From Lysinibacillus boronitolerans JCM 21713 = 10a = NBRC 103108 (GTDB taxonomy: Bacteria > Bacillota > Bacilli > Bacillales_A > Planococcaceae), in NCBI RefSeq assembly GCF_000772935.1, contig NZ_JPVR01000074.1, positions 124,001 through 188,000 on the forward strand: a stretch of 64,000 nt of DNA, written 5' to 3'. The position numbers and the translations under genes are program-made. Numbering within the stretch: the first letter of the stretch is position 1; the number at the start of each line of letters is the position of its first letter. The notes below the pieces were generated by a model that searched no databases, was not told the DNA's origin, and saw only the letters and a program-made list of their open reading frames with translations. This document shows positions 55,827 through 64,000 of this stretch, one piece after another.

Positions 55827-56699
55827 TTACTCACTTCTCCCCTCATCTTTGCCATAGAACATCATTTTTGGATAGACCATTGGTATATTATTTTCTTCAA
55901 AGAGTTTCGTAATATCACGACGTATGGTACGTGCTACTCCATATTGTTGCTGCGGTAATGTTTCAGCGGCTATACGAATGGTTACTTCTGTCCCCTTAAC
56001 ATTTTGTACACCTAAAAATACTGGAGCTGCAATTAATTCTTTATGCATTTTAGGTAATGTCTCTAAATATTTATTAATAACCCCTTCTGCTTTTTCAAAA
56101 TCAGCATCTGTGGACATTTGTAAATCTATAAAAATTTTGGAGTTGTTAACAGAATAATTGACGACCTCGCCTATAGCTCCATTGGGAATAATGAACTGTT
56201 CACCTGTACCACCATTAATTTTTGTTGTACGTAAGCCAATTTCTACAACCGTACCTTCTGCAGCATTTATTTTTATATAATCTCCTACACCAAACTGGTC
56301 TTCAAAAATAATAAAGAATCCTGTAATAACATCCTTTACTAAGCTTTGAGCACCAAAGCCTATTGCTAAACCAACGATTCCTGCACCCGCTAATAAACCT
56401 GCTACCTTTATATTTAAGGAAGAAAGAATACCAATAATTGCAGAGAAATAAACGACATAGGAAATCACGCTTTGTAATAATCTTGAAATTGTTCGTTGGC
56501 GTCGCTCTGAGTGGCTTAATGGTGAACGCATTCGGATTAAAAACACTTTTTTAATAAATTTTTTACCTAATCTTACAGCTATCCACGATACTAATAGAAT
56601 AAGCAAAATTTCTATAGATGCATCAATCACTTGCTCCCAAAGTTCCTCAGATGTGAGCTTGTCCCAGTATTTCTCCATTAACTTTTTATTCTTTTCCAT
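55827..56699 (-). CDS. Small-conductance mechanosensitive channel (MscS family)
   Basis: About 290 residues. Three membrane helices end in the pore helix GLLAGAGIVGLAIGFGAQSLVKD, then the MscS beta domain and C-terminal domain. It protects against osmotic downshift. The ATG at 56699 has AGAGGTGG at good spacing; neighbouring start codons at 56702 and 56708 are possible. Confidence 0.92.
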   Translation of the reverse strand: MEKNKKLMEKYWDKLTSEELWEQVIDASIEILLILLVSWIAVRLGKKFIKKVFLIRMRSPLSHSERRQRTISRLLQSVISYVVYFSAIIGILSSLNIKVAGLLAGAGIVGLAIGFGAQSLVKDVITGFFIIFEDQFGVGDYIKINAAEGTVVEIGLRTTKINGGTGEQFIIPNGAIGEVVNYSVNNSKIFIDLQMSTDADFEKAEGVINKYLETLPKMHKELIAAPVFLGVQNVKGTEVTIRIAAETLPQQQYGVARTIRRDITKLFEENNIPMVYPKMMFYGKDEGRSE

Positions 56700-56790
56700 C
56701 ATTACCACCTCTTGAATAACTTGCTAAAAATTTGCGTATACTGCATAAAAATTGAGCACTTCTAAAAATAAAAAGAAAGTGAGTTTTTTT

Positions 56791-57423
56791 ATGAATACTA
56801 TACCAAATTTGTTACTACCTTATTCCCTTCATCACGAAAGTAAAAATGCTGTTTGGCAATTAAGTACATTATTTTTAGAACATATACCGTTTCATCATGA
56901 AAGACTAATTTTTTGTTGTATTGGCAGTGACCGTTGTACGGGTGATACACTTGGGCCATTAACTGGTAGCTTTTTAAAAAAATCTGTTAGTTTTCCTTAT
57001 GAAATTGTAGGTTCCTTAGAAGACCCTTTACATGCTCTAAACTTAGATTCTACAATGCAACAGCTACACAATCATACTACAAAACCATTCATTATTGCGA
57101 TTGATGCCTGTCTTGGCAGTGAGCAAAATGTTGGTCATATTTCAGTTCAAAGTGGCCCTATCTTCCCTGGAAAAGCTGTAAAAAAAGAATTACCCCCAAT
57201 TGGAGACATTTCCGTGAAAGGAATCGTCAATATTGGAGGATTTATGGAGATGCTTGTTTTACAAAATACAAGACTTCATATTTCTTATGCAATGGCTGAA
57301 AAGCTTTCAAGAGCATTATTACTGGCTGCTCATCGTTATTCACTAAAAAATGTAGAAGATAGCCACCATAATACCAACAATGACGATACCTGGCAGCAGG
57401 TTAGCAGCTTTGATCTTAGCTAA
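56791..57423 (+). CDS. yyaC: YyaC, putative spore protease-related protein
   Basis: About 210 residues. CIGSDRCTGDTLGPLTGSFL, AIDACLGSE and GDISVKGIVNIGGFMEM are characteristic of the YyaC family, which is related to the germination protease GPR and expressed in sporulation. The ATG at 56791 gives the usual length near 205; the frame extends to a TTG at 56752. Its 3' end overlaps the convergent DUF554 gene by 81 bases. Confidence 0.9.
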   Translation: MNTIPNLLLPYSLHHESKNAVWQLSTLFLEHIPFHHERLIFCCIGSDRCTGDTLGPLTGSFLKKSVSFPYEIVGSLEDPLHALNLDSTMQQLHNHTTKPFIIAIDACLGSEQNVGHISVQSGPIFPGKAVKKELPPIGDISVKGIVNIGGFMEMLVLQNTRLHISYAMAEKLSRALLLAAHRYSLKNVEDSHHNTNNDDTWQQVSSFDLS

Positions 57424-58056
57424 GCCCGCAATGTTTAACCCTATTGCCATAATCATAACCCCGCCAACTGCCGTCATTTCTGTAATGAACATTTGTAATG
57501 CGGCATCAGGGATAAAGGAACTTATAACACCTGCAAAAAGAGCTATTAATCCTTGATAAACAAAGACAGGTACAGCGGATAGCAGTACACCTATACCTAA
57601 TGTGGATGCTAAAATAATGGATGTAAATCCATCTATTAATCCTTTTGTAATGAGGACATTATGGTCATTACGAAGACCACTATCGAGTGCACCAATAACA
57701 GCCATTGATCCTACAACAAAAATTAGTGAGGCAGTGACAAAGCCCTCTGCTATGCTAATTTGATTTTGGTCATCCCGTTTCGTATGAAATAAACTCTCTA
57801 CCCATTTACCAAGACGATTCATTTGTTTATCTAAATCTAACCACTCACCTATTACTGTACCTACCACTAAACTTACTACCAAGATAATAAAATTATCACT
57901 TTCAAAGCCCATTTTTATCCCTAATAATGTGACGGCTAAACCAATAATAGATAGGACCGTAGATTTCATAGATTCAGGGATATTTTTAAAAATCCGCCCT
58001 ACTAATGCTCCTGCTATAATTAACAAAGCATTTATCAATGCTCCTAGTAATACCAC
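57343..58056 (-). CDS. DUF554 membrane protein (YdfK-like)
   Basis: 237 residues with about six to seven membrane helices (LGALINALLIIAGALVGRIFKN at the start). The function of the family is unknown. It uses a GTG start with AGAAGG upstream. The last 27 codons overlap yyaC on the opposite strand. It is separated from parB by a terminator, so it may have its own promoter. Confidence 0.88.
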   Translation of the reverse strand: MVLLGALINALLIIAGALVGRIFKNIPESMKSTVLSIIGLAVTLLGIKMGFESDNFIILVVSLVVGTVIGEWLDLDKQMNRLGKWVESLFHTKRDDQNQISIAEGFVTASLIFVVGSMAVIGALDSGLRNDHNVLITKGLIDGFTSIILASTLGIGVLLSAVPVFVYQGLIALFAGVISSFIPDAALQMFITEMTAVGGVMIMAIGLNIAGLAKIKAANLLPGIVIVGIMVAIFYIF

Positions 58057-58077
58057 ACTTAAGCCTTCTTTCTCTCT

Positions 58078-58111
58078 AAAAAATAGAGAGCGCCTGTTTG
58101 CTTGGCGCTCT
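58078..58111 (-). terminator. Terminator of parAB
   Basis: An 8-bp GC-rich stem (58087-58094 with 58104-58111) is followed by CTATTTTTT on the minus strand, 24 bases past the parB stop. Confidence 0.85.
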
Positions 58112-58134
58112 GATTAAGTTATAGGAATATTATT

Positions 58135-58983
58135 TTATTCTTCCTGTATGTTTAATATTTCCAATATACGTTCTAAATCATCTTCAGAATAAAATTCAAT
58201 TTCAATTTTCCCTTTATTATTTGTTTTTTTAATTTGAACATTTGTTCCAAAGTAATCTCGTAATTGTGACTCCTTTGCAGTTACAAAGATATCTTTTTTC
58301 TTAGGTGGGATTGTTTCACGTGAAACTTCTTCATTTAAGTTTTGCACTAATAATTCAACTTGACGTACATTCAATCCTAGATTTATTACCTTATTGGCCA
58401 CTTCTGATATTCTTCTTTTATTTTTTAAGCCGAGTAATGCTCGTCCCTGCCCCATCGATAATGTTCCATCATTCATCAATTTACGTACATCTTCTGGTAA
58501 GGCTAGTAGCCGAACATGATTTGCAATATGTGGTCTACTTTTTCCTAGTCGCTTCGATAACTCTTCCTGTGTTAAATGTAAGTTTTCCATTAAACTCTGA
58601 TAGGCTTCAGCTTCTTCAATTACAGTTAAATCCTCACGTTGGAGGTTTTCTAAAATAGCGAGCTCCATCATTTGTGCATCTGATAGCTCTTTTATAATGA
58701 CAGGAATAACCTCGAGGCCAGCTAATAGGCAAGCTCTGTAACGACGCTCACCCGCAACAATTTCAAACTTGCGTGCTTTTTTACGCACGGCAATTGGCTG
58801 CAAAATCCCATGTTCTTTAATAGAATCAGCTAATTCTTGTAAACTTTCTTCATCGAAAATTTTACGAGGCTGAAATGGGTTCGCAACAATTAAATCTAAT
58901 TGGATTTCTTCCACTTGCCCACTGTGTTCTAAAGACTCTCCTGGAAATAATGCACCAATACCCTTCCCTAGACCTTTAGCCAT
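58135..58983 (-). CDS. parB: ParB/Spo0J chromosome partition protein
   Basis: 282 residues. The N-terminal CTPase domain has NPFQPRK and GERRYRACLLAGL. The helix-turn-helix is LTQEELSKRLGKSRPHIAN, and a C-terminal dimer domain follows. It spreads from parS sites and drives segregation and origin control. A parS site lies inside this gene at 58312-58327. It overlaps parA by eight bases. Confidence 0.98.
   Translation of the reverse strand: MAKGLGKGIGALFPGESLEHSGQVEEIQLDLIVANPFQPRKIFDEESLQELADSIKEHGILQPIAVRKKARKFEIVAGERRYRACLLAGLEVIPVIIKELSDAQMMELAILENLQREDLTVIEEAEAYQSLMENLHLTQEELSKRLGKSRPHIANHVRLLALPEDVRKLMNDGTLSMGQGRALLGLKNKRRISEVANKVINLGLNVRQVELLVQNLNEEVSRETIPPKKKDIFVTAKESQLRDYFGTNVQIKKTNNKGKIEIEFYSEDDLERILEILNIQEE
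58312..58327. promoter_or_regulatory. parS site inside parB
   Basis: TGTTTCACGTGAAACT matches the parS consensus TGTTTCACGTGAAACA at 15 of 16 positions. B. subtilis also has a parS inside its parB gene. Confidence 0.95.
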
Positions 58984-59737
58984 TTTTAATCACTTCCCTC
59001 GCCATCTCTAAATAAACTTCTGCACCTCTAGATTTTGCGTCATAAGTGATAATTGGTTGACCATGACTTGGTGCCTCACTTAATCGCACATTACGAGGAA
59101 TTATTGTTTTATATACTTTATCTTGGAAATATTTTTTCACTTCATCAATAACTTGCAAGCCTAAGTTTGTGCGTGCATCCAGCATTGTTAATAAAACGCC
59201 ATCGATGTAAAGCTGTTGATTCAAATGCTTTTGAACGAGGCGAACTGTTGATAATAATTGACTTAACCCTTCCAATGCATAATATTCACATTGTACAGGG
59301 ATAATGAGCGCATCTGAAGCTGTTAACGCGTTGATTGTTAAAAGCCCTAAAGATGGTGGACAGTCAATAATTATATAATCGAAATCTTCTTTCACATTTT
59401 GTAGAGCATGTTTTAAACGTACTTCTCTTGAAATAGTGGAAACCAATTCAATTTCTGCGCCTGCAAGCGAGATTGTTGCCGGCACGATAGATAAATTTTC
59501 TACCTTTGTTTTTTGAATGACATTTTGAACATCTTCATCATCAATGAGCACATCATAAATGCAACCCTGTATCTCTCCTTTATTAATACCAAGTCCACTT
59601 GTTGTATTCCCCTGCGGATCAGTATCAATTAAAAGCACCTTCTTACCTAAGTATGCTAGGCAAGCGCTCAAATTGACCGAAGTTGTTGTTTTACCTACGC
59701 CACCCTTTTGATTGGCGATTGCTATAATTCTACCCAT
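58976..59737 (-). CDS. parA: ParA/Soj partition ATPase
   Basis: 253 residues. The deviant Walker A is KGGVGKTTTSVN, Walker B is YIIIDCPPSLG, and DPQGNTTSGLG follows. It works with ParB in segregation and controls DnaA at the origin. It lies in the usual noc-parA-parB order. Confidence 0.98.
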   Translation of the reverse strand: MGRIIAIANQKGGVGKTTTSVNLSACLAYLGKKVLLIDTDPQGNTTSGLGINKGEIQGCIYDVLIDDEDVQNVIQKTKVENLSIVPATISLAGAEIELVSTISREVRLKHALQNVKEDFDYIIIDCPPSLGLLTINALTASDALIIPVQCEYYALEGLSQLLSTVRLVQKHLNQQLYIDGVLLTMLDARTNLGLQVIDEVKKYFQDKVYKTIIPRNVRLSEAPSHGQPIITYDAKSRGAEVYLEMAREVIKNG

Positions 59738-59871
59738 TTAAAAGCACCTGCTTTCATCTATCAAAGTTTACTTTGACAAATCATTTGTAAAATCACTATT
59801 TAATCCGCTATCTAACTTTCATTCTATCAAAAAAAATGAAGAGAGTTGTATAAAATATTAAGAATATATAC

Positions 59872-59912
59872 AAAAAAGGAGACATCTCAATTAACCTTCT
59901 GAGATATCTCCC
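59872..59912 (-). terminator. Terminator of noc
   Basis: A 12-bp stem with one mismatch (59878-59889 with 59900-59911) is followed by TTTTTTG on the minus strand. It separates noc from parAB. Confidence 0.85.
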
Positions 59913-59961
59913 CTGTACAGTGATGAATTTGATCCATATATTACTTTTCTAAAATAATTTA

Positions 59962-60861
59962 CTATACTTTTTTCTTTTTAGGAATTTTCACTGTAATTTG
60001 ATAGTATTCTTCTGTATCTTCTTCTTCAGTTTTCACCGTAATCCCGCTTTTTGTTACCATCGTTAACGACTGTTTGATGGTATTCAAAGCAATACGCACA
60101 TCCTTACTTATGGCCTTACGTTTTGGCTTCGCTTTTTTTGGGATTGTTTCTTCCTGCTCGTCAGCTACAGGATGTAATATACCCTGAATGTGCTCCTCTA
60201 GCTGTCGCACATTCCAATCATTATCAATTGCTAGCTGTAAAATTTCTAATTGCAATGGTTGATCTTTAATAGCAATTAATGCACGTGCATGTCGTTCAGA
60301 TATTTGTCGCTTCAAAATAGCTTGCTGTACTTCATCTGGCAGCCTTAATAAACGTAATTTGTTGGCTACAGTGGATTGTCCTTTTCCAAGTCTTTGGGCA
60401 AGAGCTTCCTGTGTTAGCTCATGAAGCTCTAATAATTTTTGATAGGCTACCGCTTCTTCAATTGCAGTTAACTCCTCACGCTGCAAGTTCTCTATTAACG
60501 CAATAGAAGCTGTTTCCTTATCAGTTAAATTACGTACAATAGCAGGGACTTCTGTCCATTGTAGCTTTTTCATCGCTCGATAACGACGCTCACCAGCGAT
60601 GATTTCATATTGATTTTCTGATGTTTTACGTACAACAATTGGCTGAATCACACCATGTGTATGAATGGTTCTTGATAATTCTTCAATTTTTTCATCATCA
60701 AAAATAGTACGTGGCTGAAAACGGTTAGGTACAATTTGATCAATAGGCAACTTTATGACTTCTTCCGCTGCATGAACCGCCTCTGCTTGTTCTACTTCAT
60801 TTTTCACAATAGGCTCTGTTTTACTGCCGCCTCCAAAAAAACGTGAAAAAGGACTTTTCAT
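59962..60861 (-). CDS. noc: Nucleoid occlusion protein Noc
   Basis: 299 residues, a ParB paralogue. The N-terminal amphipathic start [14 protein letters not shown] is the membrane-targeting helix seen in Noc but not in Par[10 protein letters not shown] and [13 protein letters not shown] form the CTPase domain, and [19 protein letters not shown] is the DNA-recognition part, differing from ParB at the residues that choose Noc sites. It prevents division over the nucleoid. Confidence 0.95.
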   Translation of the reverse strand: MKSPFSRFFGGGSKTEPIVKNEVEQAEAVHAAEEVIKLPIDQIVPNRFQPRTIFDDEKIEELSRTIHTHGVIQPIVVRKTSENQYEIIAGERRYRAMKKLQWTEVPAIVRNLTDKETASIALIENLQREELTAIEEAVAYQKLLELHELTQEALAQRLGKGQSTVANKLRLLRLPDEVQQAILKRQISERHARALIAIKDQPLQLEILQLAIDNDWNVRQLEEHIQGILHPVADEQEETIPKKAKPKRKAISKDVRIALNTIKQSLTMVTKSGITVKTEEEDTEEYYQITVKIPKKKKV

Positions 60862-61020
60862 CCAAGTGGCACCACCTTTAAGTAACTATCTTGCTCTGTG
60901 TCATTCTATTATTATTTATTATATTTCTTTAAATGTATATAGTTCATAGATGTCTTTTGCGTGAACCATCCATAACTAGTATGTATGCTCAAAATAGAAA
61001 AAATATTTTCCACTTTGAGA

Positions 61021-61036
61021 AGTTTCACATGAAACA
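61021..61036. promoter_or_regulatory. parS-like site between noc and rsmG
   Basis: AGTTTCACATGAAACA matches the parS consensus at 14 of 16 positions. It lies in the noc leader region, close to where B. subtilis has an origin-proximal parS. Confidence 0.75.
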
Positions 61037-61040
61037 CTAA

Positions 61041-61757
61041 TTATTGAATCGGTGTTTTATTTGGTACACCTGGCTTACGCGGATATTTTTTCGGTGTTCC
61101 TTTTATTTTATCAAATATATATAAAATGCGGTCACTTTCTTCAACAGGTAGCTTGAAAGAAAATTCCTCTCTCAGTTTAACACCTAATGTTGTTAAAGCT
61201 TTTTTAGCATCCTTTAATTCTTCTGCTCCAGCTGCGGCTTTTAAAGCAACAAAATATCCATCTTGTTTTGCTAAAGGTACGCATAGCTCTGCTAGAACTG
61301 ATAAACGAGCTACAGCACGTGCCGTTACCACATCAAATTGTTCACGGTATTTTAAATTTTGGCCAAACTCTTCCGCTCGAGCATGTACAAAATGCATATT
61401 CTCTAATTGTAACTCATCACTTAAATGATTTAAAAAGGTAATTCTTTTATTTAATGAGTCGACAATTGTAACTTGTAAATGTGGGAAGCAGATTTTAATT
61501 GGGATACTTGGAAAACCAGCTCCTGCCCCAACATCGCAAACAGTTACTACTTTTGAAAAGTCAAAGTAAAATGAAGGACTAATTGAATCGAAGAAATGCT
61601 TTAAATATACGCCTTCTAAATCTGTTATAGCGGTTAAGTTCATCTTTTCATTCCACTCAACAAGTAATTCAAAATACTTTTTAAATTGAGCAATTTGCAT
61701 ATCAGAAAGTTCGATACCTTTCTCTTTCAGAGCCTCAATAAATTGTTGTTCGTTCAT
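61041..61757 (-). CDS. rsmG: 16S rRNA guanine-527 N7-methyltransferase
   Basis: 238 residues (old name gidB). The SAM motif is [17 protein letters not shown], followed by [11 protein letters not shown] and [10 protein letters not shown]. It methylates G527 of 16S rRNA; loss gives low-level streptomycin resistance. It is downstream of mnmG. Confidence 0.97.
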   Translation of the reverse strand: MNEQQFIEALKEKGIELSDMQIAQFKKYFELLVEWNEKMNLTAITDLEGVYLKHFFDSISPSFYFDFSKVVTVCDVGAGAGFPSIPIKICFPHLQVTIVDSLNKRITFLNHLSDELQLENMHFVHARAEEFGQNLKYREQFDVVTARAVARLSVLAELCVPLAKQDGYFVALKAAAGAEELKDAKKALTTLGVKLREEFSFKLPVEESDRILYIFDKIKGTPKKYPRKPGVPNKTPIQ

Positions 61758-61821
61758 GGAAAGTCTCCTTTGTTATCTAGCTATACAACTCCAACTAATA
61801 GTATAGCCTTAAAAATAGGAA

Positions 61822-61843
61822 GCGGGCACAATGGTATGCCCGC
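61822..61843 (-). terminator. GC-rich hairpin between mnmG and rsmG
   Basis: A 7-bp stem GCGGGCA/TGCCCGC is followed, eight bases later, by TTTTT on the minus strand. It may lower expression of rsmG relative to mnmG. Confidence 0.5.
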
Positions 61844-61871
61844 CTCTTATTCACTTTACTGTTGTTGATGA

Positions 61872-63764
61872 TCAGCTGCTTACTTTCGCAATTTTACCTT
61901 GTTCAATATAAACAAGCAGAATTGAAATATCAGCTGGATTAACACCAGAAATACGAGAGGCTTGCGCAATAGACAGTGGTGTAACTTGTTTTAATTTTTG
62001 ACGCGCTTCTGTTGCTAAACCTGAAATAGCATCATAATCAATATTCTCAGGGATTTTTTTGTTTTCCATTTTGTGGAGTTTCTCTACCTGCTGCAATGCT
62101 TTTTCGATATAGCCTTCATATTTAAGCTGAATTTCAATTTGTTCTTTCACTTCATCCGTCAATTCAATTTCTGCAGGAATTAAAGAAGAAATTAACTCAT
62201 AATGCATTTCAGGGCGTTTCAATAAATCTGCGCCACGAATACCGTCTTTTAATTCACTACCACCAACAGAACGAATAACAGATTGTGTAGCTTCATTTGG
62301 CTTAATAATGACTTCACGAAGACGTGCAATTTCATTTTCAATCAGCTCTTTTTTCTCATTGAAACTAGCATATCTTTCTTGTGGAATCATCCCCATTTTA
62401 TAAGCTAGCTCTACTAAACGTAGATCTGCATTATCGTGACGTAATAGTAAACGATATTCTGCACGAGATGTTAATAAGCGATATGGCTCATTTGTTCCTT
62501 TAGTCACTAGGTCATCGATTAAAACGCCAATATAAGCATCCGAACGGCTTAAAATCAATTCCTCTTTACCTAGTACATTAGCAGCAGCATTCATTCCCGC
62601 CATTAAGCCTTGTGCGGCAGCCTCTTCATAGCCAGATGTACCGTTAATTTGACCAGCTGTATATAAGCCTTTAATACGTTTGGTTTCTAATGTTGGCCAT
62701 AATTGTGTTGGCACAATTGAATCGTACTCAATAGCATAACCAGCACGCATCATTTCAGCATTCTCTAAGCCAGGTATAGATTTTAGTAAACGTGTTTGAA
62801 CATGCTCTGGTAGGCTTGTTGACAAACCTTGAACATATACCTCGCGCGTATTACGGCCTTCTGGCTCTAAGAAAATTTGGTGTCGCGGCTTATCATTAAA
62901 ACGCACTACTTTATCTTCAATAGATGGGCAGTAACGTGGACCTGTTCCTTTAATCATTCCTGAATACATAGGTGAAAGGTGTAAATTTGCTTCAATTATT
63001 TCATGTGTTTCAGGGCTTGTATATGTTAACCAGCAAGGTAGTTGATCCATGATGAATTCAGTTGTTTCAAAACTAAATGCACGTGGAACATCATCTCCTG
63101 GTTGAATCTCTGTTTTGTCATAGTTAATTGTACGATTATTCACACGTGGTGGTGTACCTGTTTTAAATCGAACTAGATCAAAACCAAGCTCTTTTAAATT
63201 ATCAGCTAAGCGAATTGATGGTTGCTGGTTATTAGGTCCACTTGAATATTTAATATCACCAATAATGATTTCACCACGTAGGAAAGTACCTGTTGTCACG
63301 ACAACTGTTTTAGCACGATAAACGGCACCAATTTGTGTAATGACCCCTTTTACTTCCCCATCCTCAATAATCAGCTCTTCAACCATTCCTTGATGGATTG
63401 TTAAGTTTTCAGTTTCCTCCAACACACGTTTCATCTCTTGTTGGTATAAAACTTTATCCGCTTGTGCACGTAATGCACGTACTGCCGGACCTTTTCCTGT
63501 ATTCAACATTCTCATTTGTATATGTGTTTTATCTATCACTTTTCCCATGACGCCACCTAAAGCGTCAATCTCACGTACGACGATTCCTTTGGCAGGGCCA
63601 CCTATTGATGGATTACATGGCATAAATGCAATCATATCTAAATTGATTGTTAGCATTAATGTGTTAGCGCCCATTTTAGCTGCTGCATGTGCAGCTTCTG
63701 AGCCTGCATGACCTGCGCCAATCACGATCACATCAAACGTGCCTGCCTCATATTTTGTTGGCAT
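61872..63764 (-). CDS. mnmG: tRNA uridine-5-carboxymethylaminomethyl modification enzyme MnmG
   Basis: 630 residues (old name gidA). The FAD motif is [19 protein letters not shown]. The conserved cysteine motifs are [12 protein letters not shown] and [13 protein letters not shown]. With MnmE it modifies wobble uridines. It has the standard length and lies between mnmE and rsmG. Confidence 0.98.
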   Translation of the reverse strand: MPTKYEAGTFDVIVIGAGHAGSEAAHAAAKMGANTLMLTINLDMIAFMPCNPSIGGPAKGIVVREIDALGGVMGKVIDKTHIQMRMLNTGKGPAVRALRAQADKVLYQQEMKRVLEETENLTIHQGMVEELIIEDGEVKGVITQIGAVYRAKTVVVTTGTFLRGEIIIGDIKYSSGPNNQQPSIRLADNLKELGFDLVRFKTGTPPRVNNRTINYDKTEIQPGDDVPRAFSFETTEFIMDQLPCWLTYTSPETHEIIEANLHLSPMYSGMIKGTGPRYCPSIEDKVVRFNDKPRHQIFLEPEGRNTREVYVQGLSTSLPEHVQTRLLKSIPGLENAEMMRAGYAIEYDSIVPTQLWPTLETKRIKGLYTAGQINGTSGYEEAAAQGLMAGMNAAANVLGKEELILSRSDAYIGVLIDDLVTKGTNEPYRLLTSRAEYRLLLRHDNADLRLVELAYKMGMIPQERYASFNEKKELIENEIARLREVIIKPNEATQSVIRSVGGSELKDGIRGADLLKRPEMHYELISSLIPAEIELTDEVKEQIEIQLKYEGYIEKALQQVEKLHKMENKKIPENIDYDAISGLATEARQKLKQVTPLSIAQASRISGVNPADISILLVYIEQGKIAKVSS

Positions 63765-63791
63765 GCTCGTACCGTCCTTTCTTTCTGAAAA

Positions 63792-64000
63792 TTATTTTCC
63801 TAAACAGAACTGAGAAAATAGTTGATTGATGAGGCTTTCTTGAACAGTATCACCAATGATTTCACCAAGTATTTCCCATGTTCTTGTTACATCAATTTGT
63901 ACCATATCGACTGGTACACCACCCTGTGCAGCTGCTATTGCATCTTCGACCGTTGCTTGCGCTTGGTGCAGAAGGGCAATATGTCTTGCATTTGAAACAT
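63792..64000 (-). CDS. mnmE: MnmE, tRNA modification GTPase, C-terminal end only
   Basis: The last 69 residues or so are visible. They end in [12 protein letters not shown], matching the MnmE C-terminus with its catalytic cysteine in FCxGK, and include [20 protein letters not shown]. The rest lies beyond the window. It is the expected upstream neighbour of mnmG. Confidence 0.95.
   Translation of the reverse strand, partial: VSNARHIALLHQAQATVEDAIAAAQGGVPVDMVQIDVTRTWEILGEIIGDTVQESLINQLFSQFCLGK

Noticed and set aside
58305-58658. Long plus-strand open frame inside parB
   Set aside because: It lies antisense to a highly conserved gene and has shadow-like composition.

Overview
The window looks like the origin-proximal left arm of a low-G+C, spore-forming member of the Bacillales. 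Gene content and protein style point to Lysinibacillus or a close relative. That name is inferred from recognised families and gene order, not from a database search. Spore capacity is supported by a gamma-type SASP-like gene and yyaC. Most housekeeping genes lie on the minus strand, so they run away from an origin that should lie beyond position 64000.

Layout, left to right. 1-8100 is an accessory stretch: a bactofilin-like protein cut by the window edge, an ankyrin/SUKH-like protein, mqo, a nucleotidyltransferase, a sigma/anti-sigma pair and several small unknown genes. 8200-13400 is the gluconate operon gntR-gntK-gntP-gntZ, with a GntR palindrome on the promoter and a CcpA cre-like site inside gntR. 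13400-22015 is mixed: a diguanylate cyclase, a BRCT protein, a lipoprotein cyclophilin, a zinc-ribbon/LRR membrane protein, a GNAT acetyltransferase, dus and an MFS exporter. 22100-25410 is the queuosine precursor locus queF, queC, queD, queE plus a precursor transporter, with two separate preQ1-I riboswitches. 25500-31745 holds a large secreted subtilase and a polar amino acid ABC transporter.

31850-41900 is the walRKHIJ-htrA region with rlmH and a small CxxH/CxxC protein. A cluster of DnaA boxes runs from the 5' end of rlmH to just past the CxxH/CxxC gene. 42000-64000 is the conserved core: purA, dnaB, rplI, gdpP, yybS, rpsR, ssb, rpsF, ychF, a DUF951 gene, an mscS-type channel, yyaC, a DUF554 gene, parB, parA, noc, rsmG, mnmG and the end of mnmE. 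It carries two parS-like sites, and a Noc-box-like site lies near walR.

The most unusual structure lies between yybS and rpsR. A second sigma/anti-sigma pair sits there, flanked by the real rpsR 3' end on one side and a decayed 74-base copy of that 3' end on the other. This looks like the footprint of an element that entered at the end of rpsR. Other notable points are the double preQ1 control around queF, the DnaA-box cluster, paired palindromes before the subtilase, and an 81-base convergent overlap between yyaC and the DUF554 gene. I saw no rRNA, tRNA, CRISPR array, intact insertion sequence or complete prophage.
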